Under the pieces are notes generated by a model. That model was not told where the DNA came from and made no database searches. It was given only the letters and a program-made list of their open reading frames with translations. A stretch of 64,000 nt of DNA from Pseudooceanicola endophyticus (GTDB taxonomy: Bacteria > Pseudomonadota > Alphaproteobacteria > Rhodobacterales > Rhodobacteraceae): the NCBI RefSeq assembly GCF_018760365.1, contig NZ_JAHIAB010000004.1, positions 124,001-188,000 of the forward strand, read 5' to 3'. This document shows, piece after piece, positions 53,241 to 63,547 of this stretch. Position 1 is the first letter of the stretch; the number at the start of each line of letters is the position of its first letter. The position numbers were made by a program, and so were the translations under genes.

Positions 53241-56026
53241 TGATGCTGGGCGCGCTTGGATTTTCGGCTCCGTGGCTGTTGCTGGCGCTGGCGGCGCTGC
53301 CGGCGCTCTGGCTGATCCTGCGCGCCGTGCCGCCGGCCCCGGTGCGCCGGCGCTTTCCCGGGGTGGCTCTGCTGCTGGGCCTCAGGGATGACGAGGCGGT
53401 GTCGGACCGCACGCCCTGGTGGCTGCTGGCGCTGCGGATGCTGGCGGTGGGGGCGGCGATCCTGGGCCTGGCGGGGCCGGTGCTGAACCCCAAGGACCGC
53501 CCGGTGAGCCAGAGCGGCCCGCTGCTGATCCTGCTGGATGGCAGCTGGGCCTCGGCCCGGGACTGGCCGCAGAAATCCGAGGCCGTCGACCGCATCCTGG
53601 CCGAGGCCGACCGCGCCGGGCGCAGCGCGGCGGTGGTGCGGCTGAGCGACCCGCAGCCGCCGATCTTCCAGACGCCGGCCACCTGGCGCACCCGCCTGCC
53701 GGGGCTGGCGCCGCAACCCTGGGCGCCGGGCCCGGCGGACAGCCCCGCCATGGCGCGGTTCCTCGGCGATCTGAAGGACCTGCCCGGGGGCACCGAAACG
53801 CTCTGGGTGTCGGACGGGATCGACCGGCCCGGGCGGGCCGAGGTCCTGGCGGCGCTGCAGGCGAAGGGCCCGGTGCGGGTGCTTCAGGCGGGGCGCGACG
53901 TGCTGGCGCTGCGGCCCGTGGGCTTTGAGGACGGCGCGGTCCGGATCACGGCTCTGCGCGCAAGCCATGGGGGGGATCACCCCCTGACCATCAACATACA
54001 GGCCCATGGCCGCGATCCGGCGGGCACGCTGCGGGTGCTGGAACAGGCCCCGCTGACCTTCCAGCCCGGAGAGGACATGGCCCGGCTCGACATGACCCTG
54101 CCGTCCGAGATCCGCGGCCGGCTGACGCATTTCACGATCGCAGGCGAGCGTTCCGCCGGGGCGGTGGCGCTGACCGATGACGGGCTGCGCCGGCGCGAGG
54201 TGGCGCTGATCGCGGGCCGCGAGGACCGCGAGGGGCAGGAGCTGCTTTCGCCCACCCATTACCTTGAAAAGGCGTTGGAAACCAATGCCGACCTGCTGCA
54301 TGGCGCGCTGACCGACGTGCTGCCGGCGAACCCAGATGTGGTGATCCTGGCGGATGTCGCGACGCTTTCTGAGGGCGAGGAAAAGGCCCTGCTGGCCTGG
54401 ATCGACAAGGGCGGGATGCTGCTGCGCTTTGCCGGGCCGCGCCTGGCCGCCAGCCAGGTCTCGCGCGAGACGGAGGATCCGCTGATCCCGGTGCGCCTGC
54501 GCGAGGGCGGTCGCAATGTCGGCGGCGCGATGAGCTGGGGCGAACCCAAGACCCTGGCGCCCTTCCCGGAGGACAGCCCCTTCCACGGGCTGAGCGTGCC
54601 GCCCGATGTCACCGTCAGCTCTCAGGTCATGGCCCAGCCCGACCCCGACCTTGCCAGCCGCGTCATTGCCCGGCTGAGCGACGGCACGCCGCTGGTGACG
54701 CGCAAGCATGTCGGGCAGGGGCAGGTGGTGCTGTTCCATGTCACCGCCAATGCCGACTGGTCGAACCTGCCGCTTTCGGGGCTGTTCGTGCAGATGCTGG
54801 AGCGGCTCTCGGTCAGCTCGGCCACCGAACGGCCCAAGCCCGAAGAGCTGGAGGGCACCACCTGGCAGCCGATGCGGGTGCTGGATGCCAATGGCACGAT
54901 CTCCAACGCCGGGACACTGCCGGGGGTGGAGGGGGCAAGCCTTGTCTCGGCCCCGCTGGGACCCGAACTGCGCCCGGGGCTCTATCATTCCGAGGATCGT
55001 TCGCTGGCGCGCAACGTGATGGACGCCGACAGTGTGATCACACCCGTCGCCTGGCCCGCCACGGTCACCGTCGAAGGGCTGAACGCCCCGCAGGAACGCG
55101 ACCTGAGCGGCCTGCTGCTGAGCCTCGCGCTGCTGATGCTGCTGGGGGATATCCTGGCCTCCCTGCTGCTTTCGGGGCGGCTGCGTGGCGCCCGCGCGGC
55201 GGCGATGGGGCTGGTGCTGGTGCTGGCCACGGCGCTGGCGCCGCAGGCCCGCGCGCAGGAAGTCTCCGGTGACGACAGCTTTGCCATCGAGGCCACGCAT
55301 GACACCGTGCTGGCCCATGTGATCACAGGCGACAAGCGGCTGGACGACCTGGCGCAGGCCGGGCTTCAGGGCCTTTCGGACGTGCTGTTCTTCCGCACCT
55401 CGGTCGAGCCGGGCACGCCGATGGCGGTGGATCTGGAAAAGGACGACCTGTCGCTGTTCCCGTTCCTCTACTGGCCGATCTCGGCGACCCAGCCGATCCC
55501 CTCGGACGTGGCCTATGAAAAGCTGAACCGCTATCTGCGCACCGGCGGGCTGATCCTGTTCGACACCCGCGATGCCGATATCGCGGGCTACGGCGCCTCC
55601 AGCCCCACCGGGCGGCGCCTGCAGGAGATCGCCCGGCCGCTCGATATTCCGCCGCTGGAGCCGATCCCGCAGGACCATGTGCTGACCCGCACCTTCTACC
55701 TGCTCCAGGACTTCCCCGGGCGCTACAACGGCGACATCTGGGTCGAGGCCGCGCCGCCGGATGCCCAGGCGGTCGAGGGGATGCCGTTCCGCAACCTCAA
55801 CGACGGGGTGACGCCGGTGGTGATCGGCGGCAACGACTGGGCCTCGGCCTGGGCGGTGGATGGCAACGGCAATCCGATGGTGCCGCTGGGCTCGGGCTAT
55901 GCCGGAGAGCGCCAGCGCGAGATCGCCTATCGTTTCGGGGTCAACCTGATCATGCATGTGCTGACCGGCAACTACAAATCCGACCAGGTCCACGTGCCGG
56001 CGCTGCTTGACCGGCTGGGACAGTGA
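53240..56026 (+). CDS. BatA-like membrane protein with C-terminal DUF4159
   Basis: A large envelope protein of 928 residues. The first 90 residues carry the BatA N-terminal membrane segments (FSAPWLLLALAALPALWLIL, WWLLALRMLAVGAAILGLA). A long periplasmic part follows, then two helices (about 622-642 and 655-672) and the DUF4159 domain (about 680-928: LFFRTSVEPGTPMAVDLEKD, FPFLYWPISATQ, GGLILFDTRDADI, IMHVLTGNYKSDQVHVPALL). The start at 53240 overlaps the DUF58 stop by one base. Together with MoxR and DUF58 it resembles the Bat stress-tolerance system; the role here is unknown. Confidence 0.88.
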   Translation: MMLGALGFSAPWLLLALAALPALWLILRAVPPAPVRRRFPGVALLLGLRDDEAVSDRTPWWLLALRMLAVGAAILGLAGPVLNPKDRPVSQSGPLLILLDGSWASARDWPQKSEAVDRILAEADRAGRSAAVVRLSDPQPPIFQTPATWRTRLPGLAPQPWAPGPADSPAMARFLGDLKDLPGGTETLWVSDGIDRPGRAEVLAALQAKGPVRVLQAGRDVLALRPVGFEDGAVRITALRASHGGDHPLTINIQAHGRDPAGTLRVLEQAPLTFQPGEDMARLDMTLPSEIRGRLTHFTIAGERSAGAVALTDDGLRRREVALIAGREDREGQELLSPTHYLEKALETNADLLHGALTDVLPANPDVVILADVATLSEGEEKALLAWIDKGGMLLRFAGPRLAASQVSRETEDPLIPVRLREGGRNVGGAMSWGEPKTLAPFPEDSPFHGLSVPPDVTVSSQVMAQPDPDLASRVIARLSDGTPLVTRKHVGQGQVVLFHVTANADWSNLPLSGLFVQMLERLSVSSATERPKPEELEGTTWQPMRVLDANGTISNAGTLPGVEGASLVSAPLGPELRPGLYHSEDRSLARNVMDADSVITPVAWPATVTVEGLNAPQERDLSGLLLSLALLMLLGDILASLLLSGRLRGARAAAMGLVLVLATALAPQARAQEVSGDDSFAIEATHDTVLAHVITGDKRLDDLAQAGLQGLSDVLFFRTSVEPGTPMAVDLEKDDLSLFPFLYWPISATQPIPSDVAYEKLNRYLRTGGLILFDTRDADIAGYGASSPTGRRLQEIARPLDIPPLEPIPQDHVLTRTFYLLQDFPGRYNGDIWVEAAPPDAQAVEGMPFRNLNDGVTPVVIGGNDWASAWAVDGNGNPMVPLGSGYAGERQREIAYRFGVNLIMHVLTGNYKSDQVHVPALLDRLGQ

Positions 56027-56033
56027 GGGTGCG

Positions 56034-58094
56034 ATGGATCTGATGGCAGGCAACATCCTTTTCGATCCGCTGGTGCCATGGGTGGTGCTGGCGGTGCTGG
56101 CCGTGCTGGTGGTGCTGGGCGTGGTGCTGGCGCTCTGGCGGGGGCTGGCGGGCTGGGCCTGGCGCGGGCTGGCGGGTCTGGTGATCCTCGCGGCGCTCTC
56201 GGGCCCCGCGCTGCGCCACGAGGACCGCACGCCGCTGACCGACATCGTGCTGCTGATCGAGGACCGCTCGGCCTCGCAGCGGCTGGGGGAGCGCGCCGCC
56301 CAGACCGAGGCCGCCGCCAATACCCTGGCCGAGCGCATCGCTGCCCGCCCCAACACCGAGGTCCGCCGCATCACCGTGGGCGACGGGCCGGGCGACAGCG
56401 GCACCCTGCTGATGAGCGCCCTGAACGAGGCCCTGGCCGAGGAGCCCCGGGCCCGCATCGCCGGGGCGATCCTGCTGTCGGACGGGCGGCTGCATGACCT
56501 CGACATGGCGCCCGACATGCCTGCGCCGCTGCACCTGCTGCTGAGCGGCACGCCGCAGGACTGGGACCGCCGGCTGGTGATCAAGAACGCCCCCGCTTTC
56601 GGCATCATCGACGAGAAGGTGACGCTGACCCTCAGGATCGAGGACAGCGGCGCGGTGCCGGCGGCGACGGCGGGCATGGCGCCGGTGTCGATCTCGGTCG
56701 ACGGGGGCGATCCGGTGACGGTGCAGGCCGCCACGGGGCGCGATTTCGAGGTGCCGGTGACGCTGACCCACGGCGGGCGCAACGTGATCCAGTTCTCCAC
56801 CCCGGGCGTTGCCGGAGAGCTGACGGAAAGGAACAACTCGGCCATCGTGCAGATGAACGGCGTGCGCGACCGCCTGCGGGTGCTTCTGGTCTCTGGAGAG
56901 CCGCATCCGGGCGGGCGCACCTGGCGCAACCTGCTGAAATCCGACAGTTCCGTCGATCTGGTGCATTTCACCATCCTGCGGCCCCCGGCCAAGCAGGACG
57001 GCGTGCCGGTGTCGGAACTGTCGCTGATCGCCTTCCCCACGCGGGAACTGTTCATGGACAAGATCGACGATTTCGACCTGATCATCTTCGATCGCTACAA
57101 GCGGCGTGGCATCCTGCCCGCGCTCTACCTCGACAATGTGCGCCAGTATGTCGAGAACGGCGGCGCGCTGCTGGTGGCGGCGGGGCCCGATTTCGCCTCG
57201 GCCGATTCGCTTTACCGTTCGCCGCTCAGCCAGATCCTGCCCGCCCGGCCCACGGCGCGGGTCTTCGAGCAGGGCTTCCGTCCGAAGGTCACCGATCTGG
57301 GCGAACGCCACCCGGTGACTGCCGGGCTGGAAAAGGCCTGGGACGGGCCATGGGGCCGCTGGATGCGCCAGGTCGAGGTGACGCCGGAACGCGGAGAGGT
57401 GGTGATGTCGGGCGTCGATGACAGCCCGCTGCTGGTGCTGGACCGAGAGGGCAAGGGGCGCGTGGCGCTGCTGGCTTCGGATCACGCCTGGCTCTGGCAT
57501 CGCGGATTCGAGGGGGGCGGCCCGCAGCTTGAGCTGCTGCGCCGCCTTGCCCACTGGATGATGAAGGAGCCGGAGCTGGAGGAAGAGGCCCTGACCGCCG
57601 AGGCGGTGGGCCAGACCATGACGATCACCCGGCAGACCCTGGCAGAGACTGCCGATCCGGTGACGGTGACCAATCCCGATGGTTCTACCGCCCGGGTGGA
57701 GCTTCAGCAGGTCGCGCCCGGGCGCTTCCAGGCCAGCTACACCGGGCCGGAGATCGGGCTTTACCGGCTGACCTCGGGCGATCAGGCCACGGTGATCGGC
57801 CTCGGCCCCGCCGCGCCGAAGGAATTCGAGGAAACGATTGCCGATGGCACCGCGCTTGAGCCCGAGGTGGACGCCACCCGGGGCGGCATCATGCGGCTGT
57901 CGGACGGCGTGCCCCAGATCCGGGAGGCCCGCCCGGGCCGTCCTGCCGCCGGGCGCGGCTGGATCGGCCTGACCCCGCGCGATGCCTACGAGACGCGCAA
58001 TGTCACGCAGCGCGCGCTGCTGCCGGCCTGGCTGGTGCTGCTGCTGGTGGCGGGTTGCATCCTGATGGGCTGGCTGCGCGAGGGGCGGCGCTGA
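56034..58094 (+). CDS. Membrane protein of the MoxR operon (glutamine amidotransferase-like fold)
   Basis: A 686-residue protein with two N-terminal helices (about 11-32 and 38-56), a large periplasmic part and one C-terminal helix (about 662-680). The middle (about 275-490) looks like the amidotransferase-like domain found next to Bat proteins: RVLLVSGEPHPGGRTWRNLL, DFDLIIFDRYKRRG and VRQYVENGGALLVAAGPDF. The catalytic Cys of true amidotransferases is absent, as is usual in this group. The RBS GAGGG lies 5 nt before the ATG. It is the last of the four linked genes. Confidence 0.82.
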   Translation: MDLMAGNILFDPLVPWVVLAVLAVLVVLGVVLALWRGLAGWAWRGLAGLVILAALSGPALRHEDRTPLTDIVLLIEDRSASQRLGERAAQTEAAANTLAERIAARPNTEVRRITVGDGPGDSGTLLMSALNEALAEEPRARIAGAILLSDGRLHDLDMAPDMPAPLHLLLSGTPQDWDRRLVIKNAPAFGIIDEKVTLTLRIEDSGAVPAATAGMAPVSISVDGGDPVTVQAATGRDFEVPVTLTHGGRNVIQFSTPGVAGELTERNNSAIVQMNGVRDRLRVLLVSGEPHPGGRTWRNLLKSDSSVDLVHFTILRPPAKQDGVPVSELSLIAFPTRELFMDKIDDFDLIIFDRYKRRGILPALYLDNVRQYVENGGALLVAAGPDFASADSLYRSPLSQILPARPTARVFEQGFRPKVTDLGERHPVTAGLEKAWDGPWGRWMRQVEVTPERGEVVMSGVDDSPLLVLDREGKGRVALLASDHAWLWHRGFEGGGPQLELLRRLAHWMMKEPELEEEALTAEAVGQTMTITRQTLAETADPVTVTNPDGSTARVELQQVAPGRFQASYTGPEIGLYRLTSGDQATVIGLGPAAPKEFEETIADGTALEPEVDATRGGIMRLSDGVPQIREARPGRPAAGRGWIGLTPRDAYETRNVTQRALLPAWLVLLLVAGCILMGWLREGRR

Positions 58095-58098
58095 GGGC

Positions 58099-58806
58099 TC
58101 AGACCTCGTCGCCCTCGCGTTGCAGCAGCAGTTCCCGCGACTGCGAGGCGAACTCGCGCCGCCACAGCATCAGGCAGGTGATCAGCGTCGTGGTCAGCAG
58201 GCCCCAGGGGCCCAGGAACCAGCCGGTCGCGGCCAGGGCGAAGTAGATCGCCCGCAGGCCGCGGTTGAAGCTGCGCGCGGCGAAGATGTTGATCTGCGCC
58301 GCCTTCAGCGCCCGGGGCAGGGTGCGCGGATCGGCGATGGTGTTCGGGATCGCCCCCATCAGCACGCCGCAGTAGCCGAACAGCCGGTTCGCCCAGACGA
58401 ACTTCAGGAAGGCGTTGACCAGGAAGAAGGCGATCAGCATCAGCTTCACCTCCCAGGCGACCTCCGGAGAGCGCGAGACGCCCAGATCGCTGGCGACGCT
58501 GCGCAGCTGGCCGGAATTGCCCAGCAGCGCCAGCACCCCGCCGATGGCGATCATCGTCGAGGAGGCGAAGAAGGAGGAGTTGGCGCGCAGCGTGCTGAGG
58601 ATCTGGGAATCGAAGATCCTCGGGTTGCGCTCGGCCATCATGCGCAGCCATTCGCGCCGGTACTCCGCCATCAGGTGGGAGACGGAGGGCCGCTTCGGGC
58701 TGGGATGCTCGATCCGCCAGCCGGTGAATCCCCAGAGCGCCAGCATCAGCAGGACCATGCCCATGTCGAGGCGCGAGAAATGCGAAATGAAATCGAGTGC
58801 CGTCAT
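58099..58806 (-). CDS. DUF599 membrane protein
   Basis: A 235-residue integral membrane protein. The start at 58806 (MTALDFISHFSRLDMGMVLL) has AGGA upstream. Four or more helices are visible (MGMVLLMLALWGFTGW, SSTMIAIGGVLALLGN, VKLMLIAFFLVNAFLKFVW, ATGWFLGPWGLLTTTLITCL), with conserved polar motifs ERNPRIFDSQILSTLRANSS and RSFNRGLRAIYFALAA. Function unknown. It converges on the MoxR operon with 4 nt between the stops. Confidence 0.9.
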   Translation of the reverse strand: MTALDFISHFSRLDMGMVLLMLALWGFTGWRIEHPSPKRPSVSHLMAEYRREWLRMMAERNPRIFDSQILSTLRANSSFFASSTMIAIGGVLALLGNSGQLRSVASDLGVSRSPEVAWEVKLMLIAFFLVNAFLKFVWANRLFGYCGVLMGAIPNTIADPRTLPRALKAAQINIFAARSFNRGLRAIYFALAATGWFLGPWGLLTTTLITCLMLWRREFASQSRELLLQREGDEV

Positions 58807-58942
58807 GGATCCTACTCTATGACGCGGAGCCCGGCGCTTGCCTACGGGAAAGTTTGGTTCTAAAAATTGACCAATCGAGGGGCCGCACCCGCGCAAGAGG
58901 AGGCGCGGGGGTGGCCGTCACCTCGGAAGGGAGGGGGAACTT

Positions 58943-60436
58943 ATGGAGATGCCGGTTCCGGACCCGGCGGTGCTGGCGTGCCGTCCGCAGCTGGTGGCAC
59001 GCCTGCGGGCCGTGCTGCCCGAGGCTGCGGTGATCGACGCGCCCTCCGAGACGCTGGCCTATGAATGCGACGCCTTCACGGCCTATCGCTGCGCGCCGCT
59101 CTGCGTGGTGCTACCGGGATCGAGCGAAGAGGTCTCGGCCTGCCTGAAAATCTGTCACGAGCTGGGCGTGCCGGTGGTGCCGCGCGGCGCCGGGACATCC
59201 CTTGCGGGGGGGGCGCTGCCGACGGCGGATTGCGTCGTGCTGGGGGTGGCGCGGATGACCCGGGTGCTTGAGGTCGATCTGGCCAACCGCTGCATCCGGG
59301 TCGAGACCGGGATCACCAACCTGGCGGTTTCGGCGGCGGTGGCGGACGCGGGGTTCTTCTATGCCCCCGATCCCTCCAGCCAGCTGGCCTGCGCCATTGC
59401 CGGCAATGTGGCGATGAATTCGGGCGGCGCGCATTGCCTGAAATACGGGGTGACGACGAACAACCTGCTGGGGGTGACCCTGGTGCTGATGGATGGCGAG
59501 GTGGTGCAGATCGGCGGCCCGGTGCCTGAGGCGCCGGGGCTGGACCTGCTGGGGGTGATCTGCGGATCGGAGGGGCAGCTGGGCGTGGTGACGGAGGCCT
59601 GGCTGCGCATCCTGCCGCGGCCCGAGGGCGCCCGCCCGGTGCTGATCGGCTATGCCGGTTCAGAGGTCGCGGGGGCCTGCGTGCGCGACATCATCGAGGC
59701 CGGCGTGCTGCCGGTGGCGATCGAGTTCATGGACGGTCCCTGCATCCGCGCCACCGATGCGTTTTCCGGGGCGGGCTATCCCGACTGCGAGGCGCTGCTG
59801 ATCATCGAGGTGGAGGGCAGCCCCGCCGAGATCGACGAGCAGCTTGAGATCATCACCGCCATTGCCCGCCGCCACGACCCGGTGGAGCTGCGCGAGAGCC
59901 GCTCGGAGGCGGAAAGCGCGCGGATCTGGCTGGGCCGCAAGTCCGCCTTCGGGGCGATGGGGCAGATCAACGACTACATCTGCCTCGACGGGACGATCCC
60001 GGTCTCGGCCCTGCCGGAGGTGCTGGGCGGGATCGCGCGGCTGGCCGCAGAGGCGGGTCTGGAGGTGGCGAATGTCTTCCATGCCGGGGATGGCAACATG
60101 CATCCGCTGATCCTTTTCGATGCCAATGCCCCCGGAGAGCTGGCCCGGGCCGAGGCGCTGGGGGCGGAGATCCTGCTGCTGTGCGTGGCGGCGGGGGGCT
60201 GTCTGACCGGAGAGCACGGCGTCGGCGTCGAGAAGCGCGACCTGATGGACCGGCAGTTCGCGGGCGTGGATCTGGAGGCGCAGATGCAGGTGAAGGATGT
60301 CTTCGACCCGGGATGGCTGCTGAACCCGGCCAAGGTCTTTCCGCTGGGGCTGAGCGCGGGGCGGCGGGCCGGGGCAGGGGGCTCTGCCCCCATCGCGCCG
60401 GGGCGCGATTCCCCCGCCATATTTGGGGAAAGATGA
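58943..60436 (+). CDS. glcD: Glycolate oxidase subunit GlcD (FAD-linked), C-terminus extended by a repeat
   Basis: Oxidises glycolate to glyoxylate together with GlcE and GlcF. The 497-residue protein has the FAD_binding_4 core (PVVPRGAGTSLAGGALPTAD, APDPSSQLACAIAGNVAMNS, GSEGQLGVVTEAWL) and the oxidase C-terminal domain (VANVFHAGDGNMHPLILFDA, GGCLTGEHGVGVEKRDLM). The conserved end is LLNPAKVFPL; after it come about 28 extra residues, of which roughly the last 20 are read from a dispersed repeat (60377-60435). The start at 58943 has GGAGGGGGAA upstream. The stop overlaps the glcE ATG. Confidence 0.95.
   Translation: MEMPVPDPAVLACRPQLVARLRAVLPEAAVIDAPSETLAYECDAFTAYRCAPLCVVLPGSSEEVSACLKICHELGVPVVPRGAGTSLAGGALPTADCVVLGVARMTRVLEVDLANRCIRVETGITNLAVSAAVADAGFFYAPDPSSQLACAIAGNVAMNSGGAHCLKYGVTTNNLLGVTLVLMDGEVVQIGGPVPEAPGLDLLGVICGSEGQLGVVTEAWLRILPRPEGARPVLIGYAGSEVAGACVRDIIEAGVLPVAIEFMDGPCIRATDAFSGAGYPDCEALLIIEVEGSPAEIDEQLEIITAIARRHDPVELRESRSEAESARIWLGRKSAFGAMGQINDYICLDGTIPVSALPEVLGGIARLAAEAGLEVANVFHAGDGNMHPLILFDANAPGELARAEALGAEILLLCVAAGGCLTGEHGVGVEKRDLMDRQFAGVDLEAQMQVKDVFDPGWLLNPAKVFPLGLSAGRRAGAGGSAPIAPGRDSPAIFGER
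60377..60435 (+). repeat. 3'-UTR repeat unit, copy 8 (tail type 3), now inside the glcD reading frame
   Basis: Hairpin A GGGGGC-TCT-GCCCCC (60377-60391), hairpin B ATCGCGC / GCGCGAT (60392-60398 with 60403-60409), and the tail CCCCCGCCATATTTGGGGAA (from 60411). It is read through by glcD; the tail supplies the RBS-like GGGGAA and the ATG of glcE. Confidence 0.9.
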
Positions 60437-61563
60437 AGATGCGACCCGAGAGCGAGGCGGAGCTGGCAGAGATGGTGGCGGGGGCGGGCGGTCCGTTGTG
60501 GCTGCGCGGCGGCGGCACCCAGGGGCCCTGCGGTGCGGGCGCGGTGCTGGAGACCTCCGGGCTGGCGGGGGTGCGGCTGTATGAGCCGGGGGCGCTGACG
60601 CTGGTGGTCGGGGCGGGCACGCCGCTGGCCGAGGTGGAGGCCTTGCTGGCGGCGCAGGGCCAGCGCCTGCCTTTCGAGCCGCGCGATGCCCGGGTGCTGT
60701 CCGGGGCCGCAGGGGCGGCGACCATCGGCGGCATCGTGGCGGCCAACCTGTCGGGGCCGCGGCGGGTACAGGCCGGGGCCTGCCGGGATTTCGTGCTGGG
60801 GCTGCGCCTGGTCGATGGCGCGGGCCGTATCCTGTCTGCCGGCGGGCGGGTGATGAAGAACGTCACCGGCTATGATCTGGCGAAGCTGGTGACCGGATCG
60901 CGCGGCACGCTGGGCGTGATCACCGAGGTCAGCCTGAAGGTGCTGGCCGCGCCCCGGGCCGAGGCCACGCTGATCGTCCGGGGGCAGGGGGCAGAGGCGG
61001 CCGTCGCGGATCTGTGTCGCGCCATGGGCCTGCCCTGGGAGGTCAGCGGTGCCGCCTGGCGCGAGGGGCCGGATGGCCCGGAACGGCTGCTGCGGATCGA
61101 GGGGCTGGCGGGCAGCGTCGCCTACCGGGCGGGCCGGCTGGCCGAGGCGCTGCCGGGGGATCCCCGGCTGGTCGAGGGCGCGCAGAGCGCCGCGCTCTGG
61201 CGCGGCATCCGCGACGTTGACGATCTGGCGGGCGGGCAGGATCCGGTCTGGCGGCTCTGCCTGAAGCCCACCGACGGGCCGGTGGTGCTGGCGGCGCTGC
61301 GGGCGGCGGGGCTGGAAGGGCGCGCGCTGCTGGACTGGAGCGGCGGGCTGGTCTGGCTTGCCGTGCCGGGCGATTCCCGGGCCGATCTGGTGCGAGCGGC
61401 CACCGCGCGGCTGGGCGGTCATGCCGAGCTGGTGCGCGCCCCCGAGGGCTGCACCGTGCCGCGCCTGCCGCCGCCCTCGGGGGCCGCCGGGCGGCTCTCT
61501 GCCGCGCTGCGGGCGCAGTTCGACCCGCGCGCCATCCTGAACCCCGGGCTGATGCCCGCCTGA
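60433..61563 (+). CDS. glcE: Glycolate oxidase FAD-binding subunit GlcE
   Basis: The second flavin subunit of glycolate oxidase, 376 residues. It starts MKMRPESEAELAEMVAGAGG and has the FAD domain landmarks LWLRGGGTQGP, LSGAAGAATIGGIVAANLSG and RVMKNVTGYDLAKLVTGSRG, typical of GlcE. The ATG at 60433 overlaps the glcD stop (ATGA), with GGGGAAA just upstream, both derived from the repeat; an ATG at 60439 is a second possibility. It is 12 nt before glcF. Confidence 0.93.
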   Translation: MKMRPESEAELAEMVAGAGGPLWLRGGGTQGPCGAGAVLETSGLAGVRLYEPGALTLVVGAGTPLAEVEALLAAQGQRLPFEPRDARVLSGAAGAATIGGIVAANLSGPRRVQAGACRDFVLGLRLVDGAGRILSAGGRVMKNVTGYDLAKLVTGSRGTLGVITEVSLKVLAAPRAEATLIVRGQGAEAAVADLCRAMGLPWEVSGAAWREGPDGPERLLRIEGLAGSVAYRAGRLAEALPGDPRLVEGAQSAALWRGIRDVDDLAGGQDPVWRLCLKPTDGPVVLAALRAAGLEGRALLDWSGGLVWLAVPGDSRADLVRAATARLGGHAELVRAPEGCTVPRLPPPSGAAGRLSAALRAQFDPRAILNPGLMPA

Positions 61564-61575
61564 GCGGAGACCGCC

Positions 61576-62890
<1,315 letters not shown>

Positions 62891-62895
<5 letters not shown>

Positions 62896-62921
62896 AAGGC
62901 CCCGGGGCGATGCCCAGATGA
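62891..62921 (+). promoter_or_regulatory. Sigma-32-like heat-shock promoter of hsp20
   Basis: CTTGAAA at 62891-62897 and CCCAGATGA at 62913-62921 are separated by 15 nt, close to the E. coli consensus CTTGAAA-N11-16-CCCATNT. The -35 overlaps the glcF stop. The predicted start lies near 62927, leaving a leader of about 100 nt. Confidence 0.7.
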
Positions 62922-62926
62922 TCTGA

Positions 62927-63024
62927 TACCGGGACGCCACTCATTCGGGTCCCGGATTTCCCGAGGCCCGTCCCCGCCGGAGGGCCGCACATCTTGCGTT
63001 ATCGCTTCAAGAAGGATGACTGAC
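62927..63024 (+). promoter_or_regulatory. ROSE-like RNA thermometer in the hsp20 leader
   Basis: Three hairpins lie in the leader: 62929-62935 with 62949-62955 (CCGGGAC / GTCCCGG), 62965-62969 with 62982-62986 (GGCCC / GGGCC), and at the RBS 63002-63007 with 63012-63016 (TCGCTT with AAGGA). In the last, T-C pair with G-A, the G at 63004 is left unpaired, and C-T-T pair with A-A-G, the bulged G and TYGCT motif of ROSE elements. The RBS AAGGA is therefore masked at low temperature by prediction. Confidence 0.7.
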
Positions 63025-63486
63025 ATGCGTAATTTCGACTTTGCCCCGCTCTATCGCTCCAGCGTCGGTTTCGACCAGATCGCCAACATGCTGGACCGCG
63101 TCCTGACGAGCGAGGTAAGCCAGCCCAGCTACCCGCCCTACAACATCGAGAAGACCGCCGAGGATTCCTACCGGATCTCCATCGCCGTGGCCGGCTTCTG
63201 CGAGAATGAGCTTTCGGTCGAGGTGAAGGACAAGGCCCTCGTGGTCTCCGCCCGCAAGGCCGAGGACGAGACCCCCCGCACCTACCTGCATCGCGGCATC
63301 GCCACCCGCGCCTTCGAGCGCCGCTTCGCGCTCGCCGATCATGTCCGCGTGACCGGGGCCACCCATGCCGACGGCATGCTGCATATCGACCTGGTCCGAG
63401 AGGTCCCCGAGGCGCTGAAGCCCCGCCGGATCGAGATCGGCCGCCAGGCCTCCCAGCCCCGCACCATCGAGGCCACCGAGGTCTGA
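63025..63486 (+). CDS. Small heat-shock protein Hsp20 (alpha-crystallin family)
   Basis: An ATP-independent holdase of 153 residues. The start at 63025 (MRNFDFAPLYRSSVGFDQIA) is chosen because AAGGA lies 8 nt before it; the ATG at 63016 overlaps that RBS. The alpha-crystallin domain spans about 33-130 (PPYNIEKTAEDSYRISIAVA, ENELSVEVKDKALVVSARK, HRGIATRAFERRFALADHVR, GMLHIDLVREVPE). The C-terminal IxI-like motif is RRIEIG. It has its own heat-shock promoter and a thermometer-like leader, and a terminator follows. Confidence 0.95.
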   Translation: MRNFDFAPLYRSSVGFDQIANMLDRVLTSEVSQPSYPPYNIEKTAEDSYRISIAVAGFCENELSVEVKDKALVVSARKAEDETPRTYLHRGIATRAFERRFALADHVRVTGATHADGMLHIDLVREVPEALKPRRIEIGRQASQPRTIEATEV

Positions 63487-63512
63487 ACCAGCCTTCCCGA
63501 AGGCAGGAATGC

Positions 63513-63542
63513 GGCGCGGCCCCTCCCGGGGTCGCGCCTTTT
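63513..63542 (+). terminator. Rho-independent terminator of hsp20
   Basis: A GGCGCGGCCCC / GGGGTCGCGCC stem (about 63513-63523 with 63528-63538) with a TCCC-type loop, followed by four T. Confidence 0.9.
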
Positions 63543-63547
63543 GTCTG

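Noticed and set aside
53093-57085. A 1330-codon open frame antisense to the DUF58, DUF4159 and amidotransferase-like genes
   Set aside because: It spans three real genes on the other strand, lacks an RBS and recognisable domains, and is rich in Arg, Gln, His and Pro as shadow frames are.
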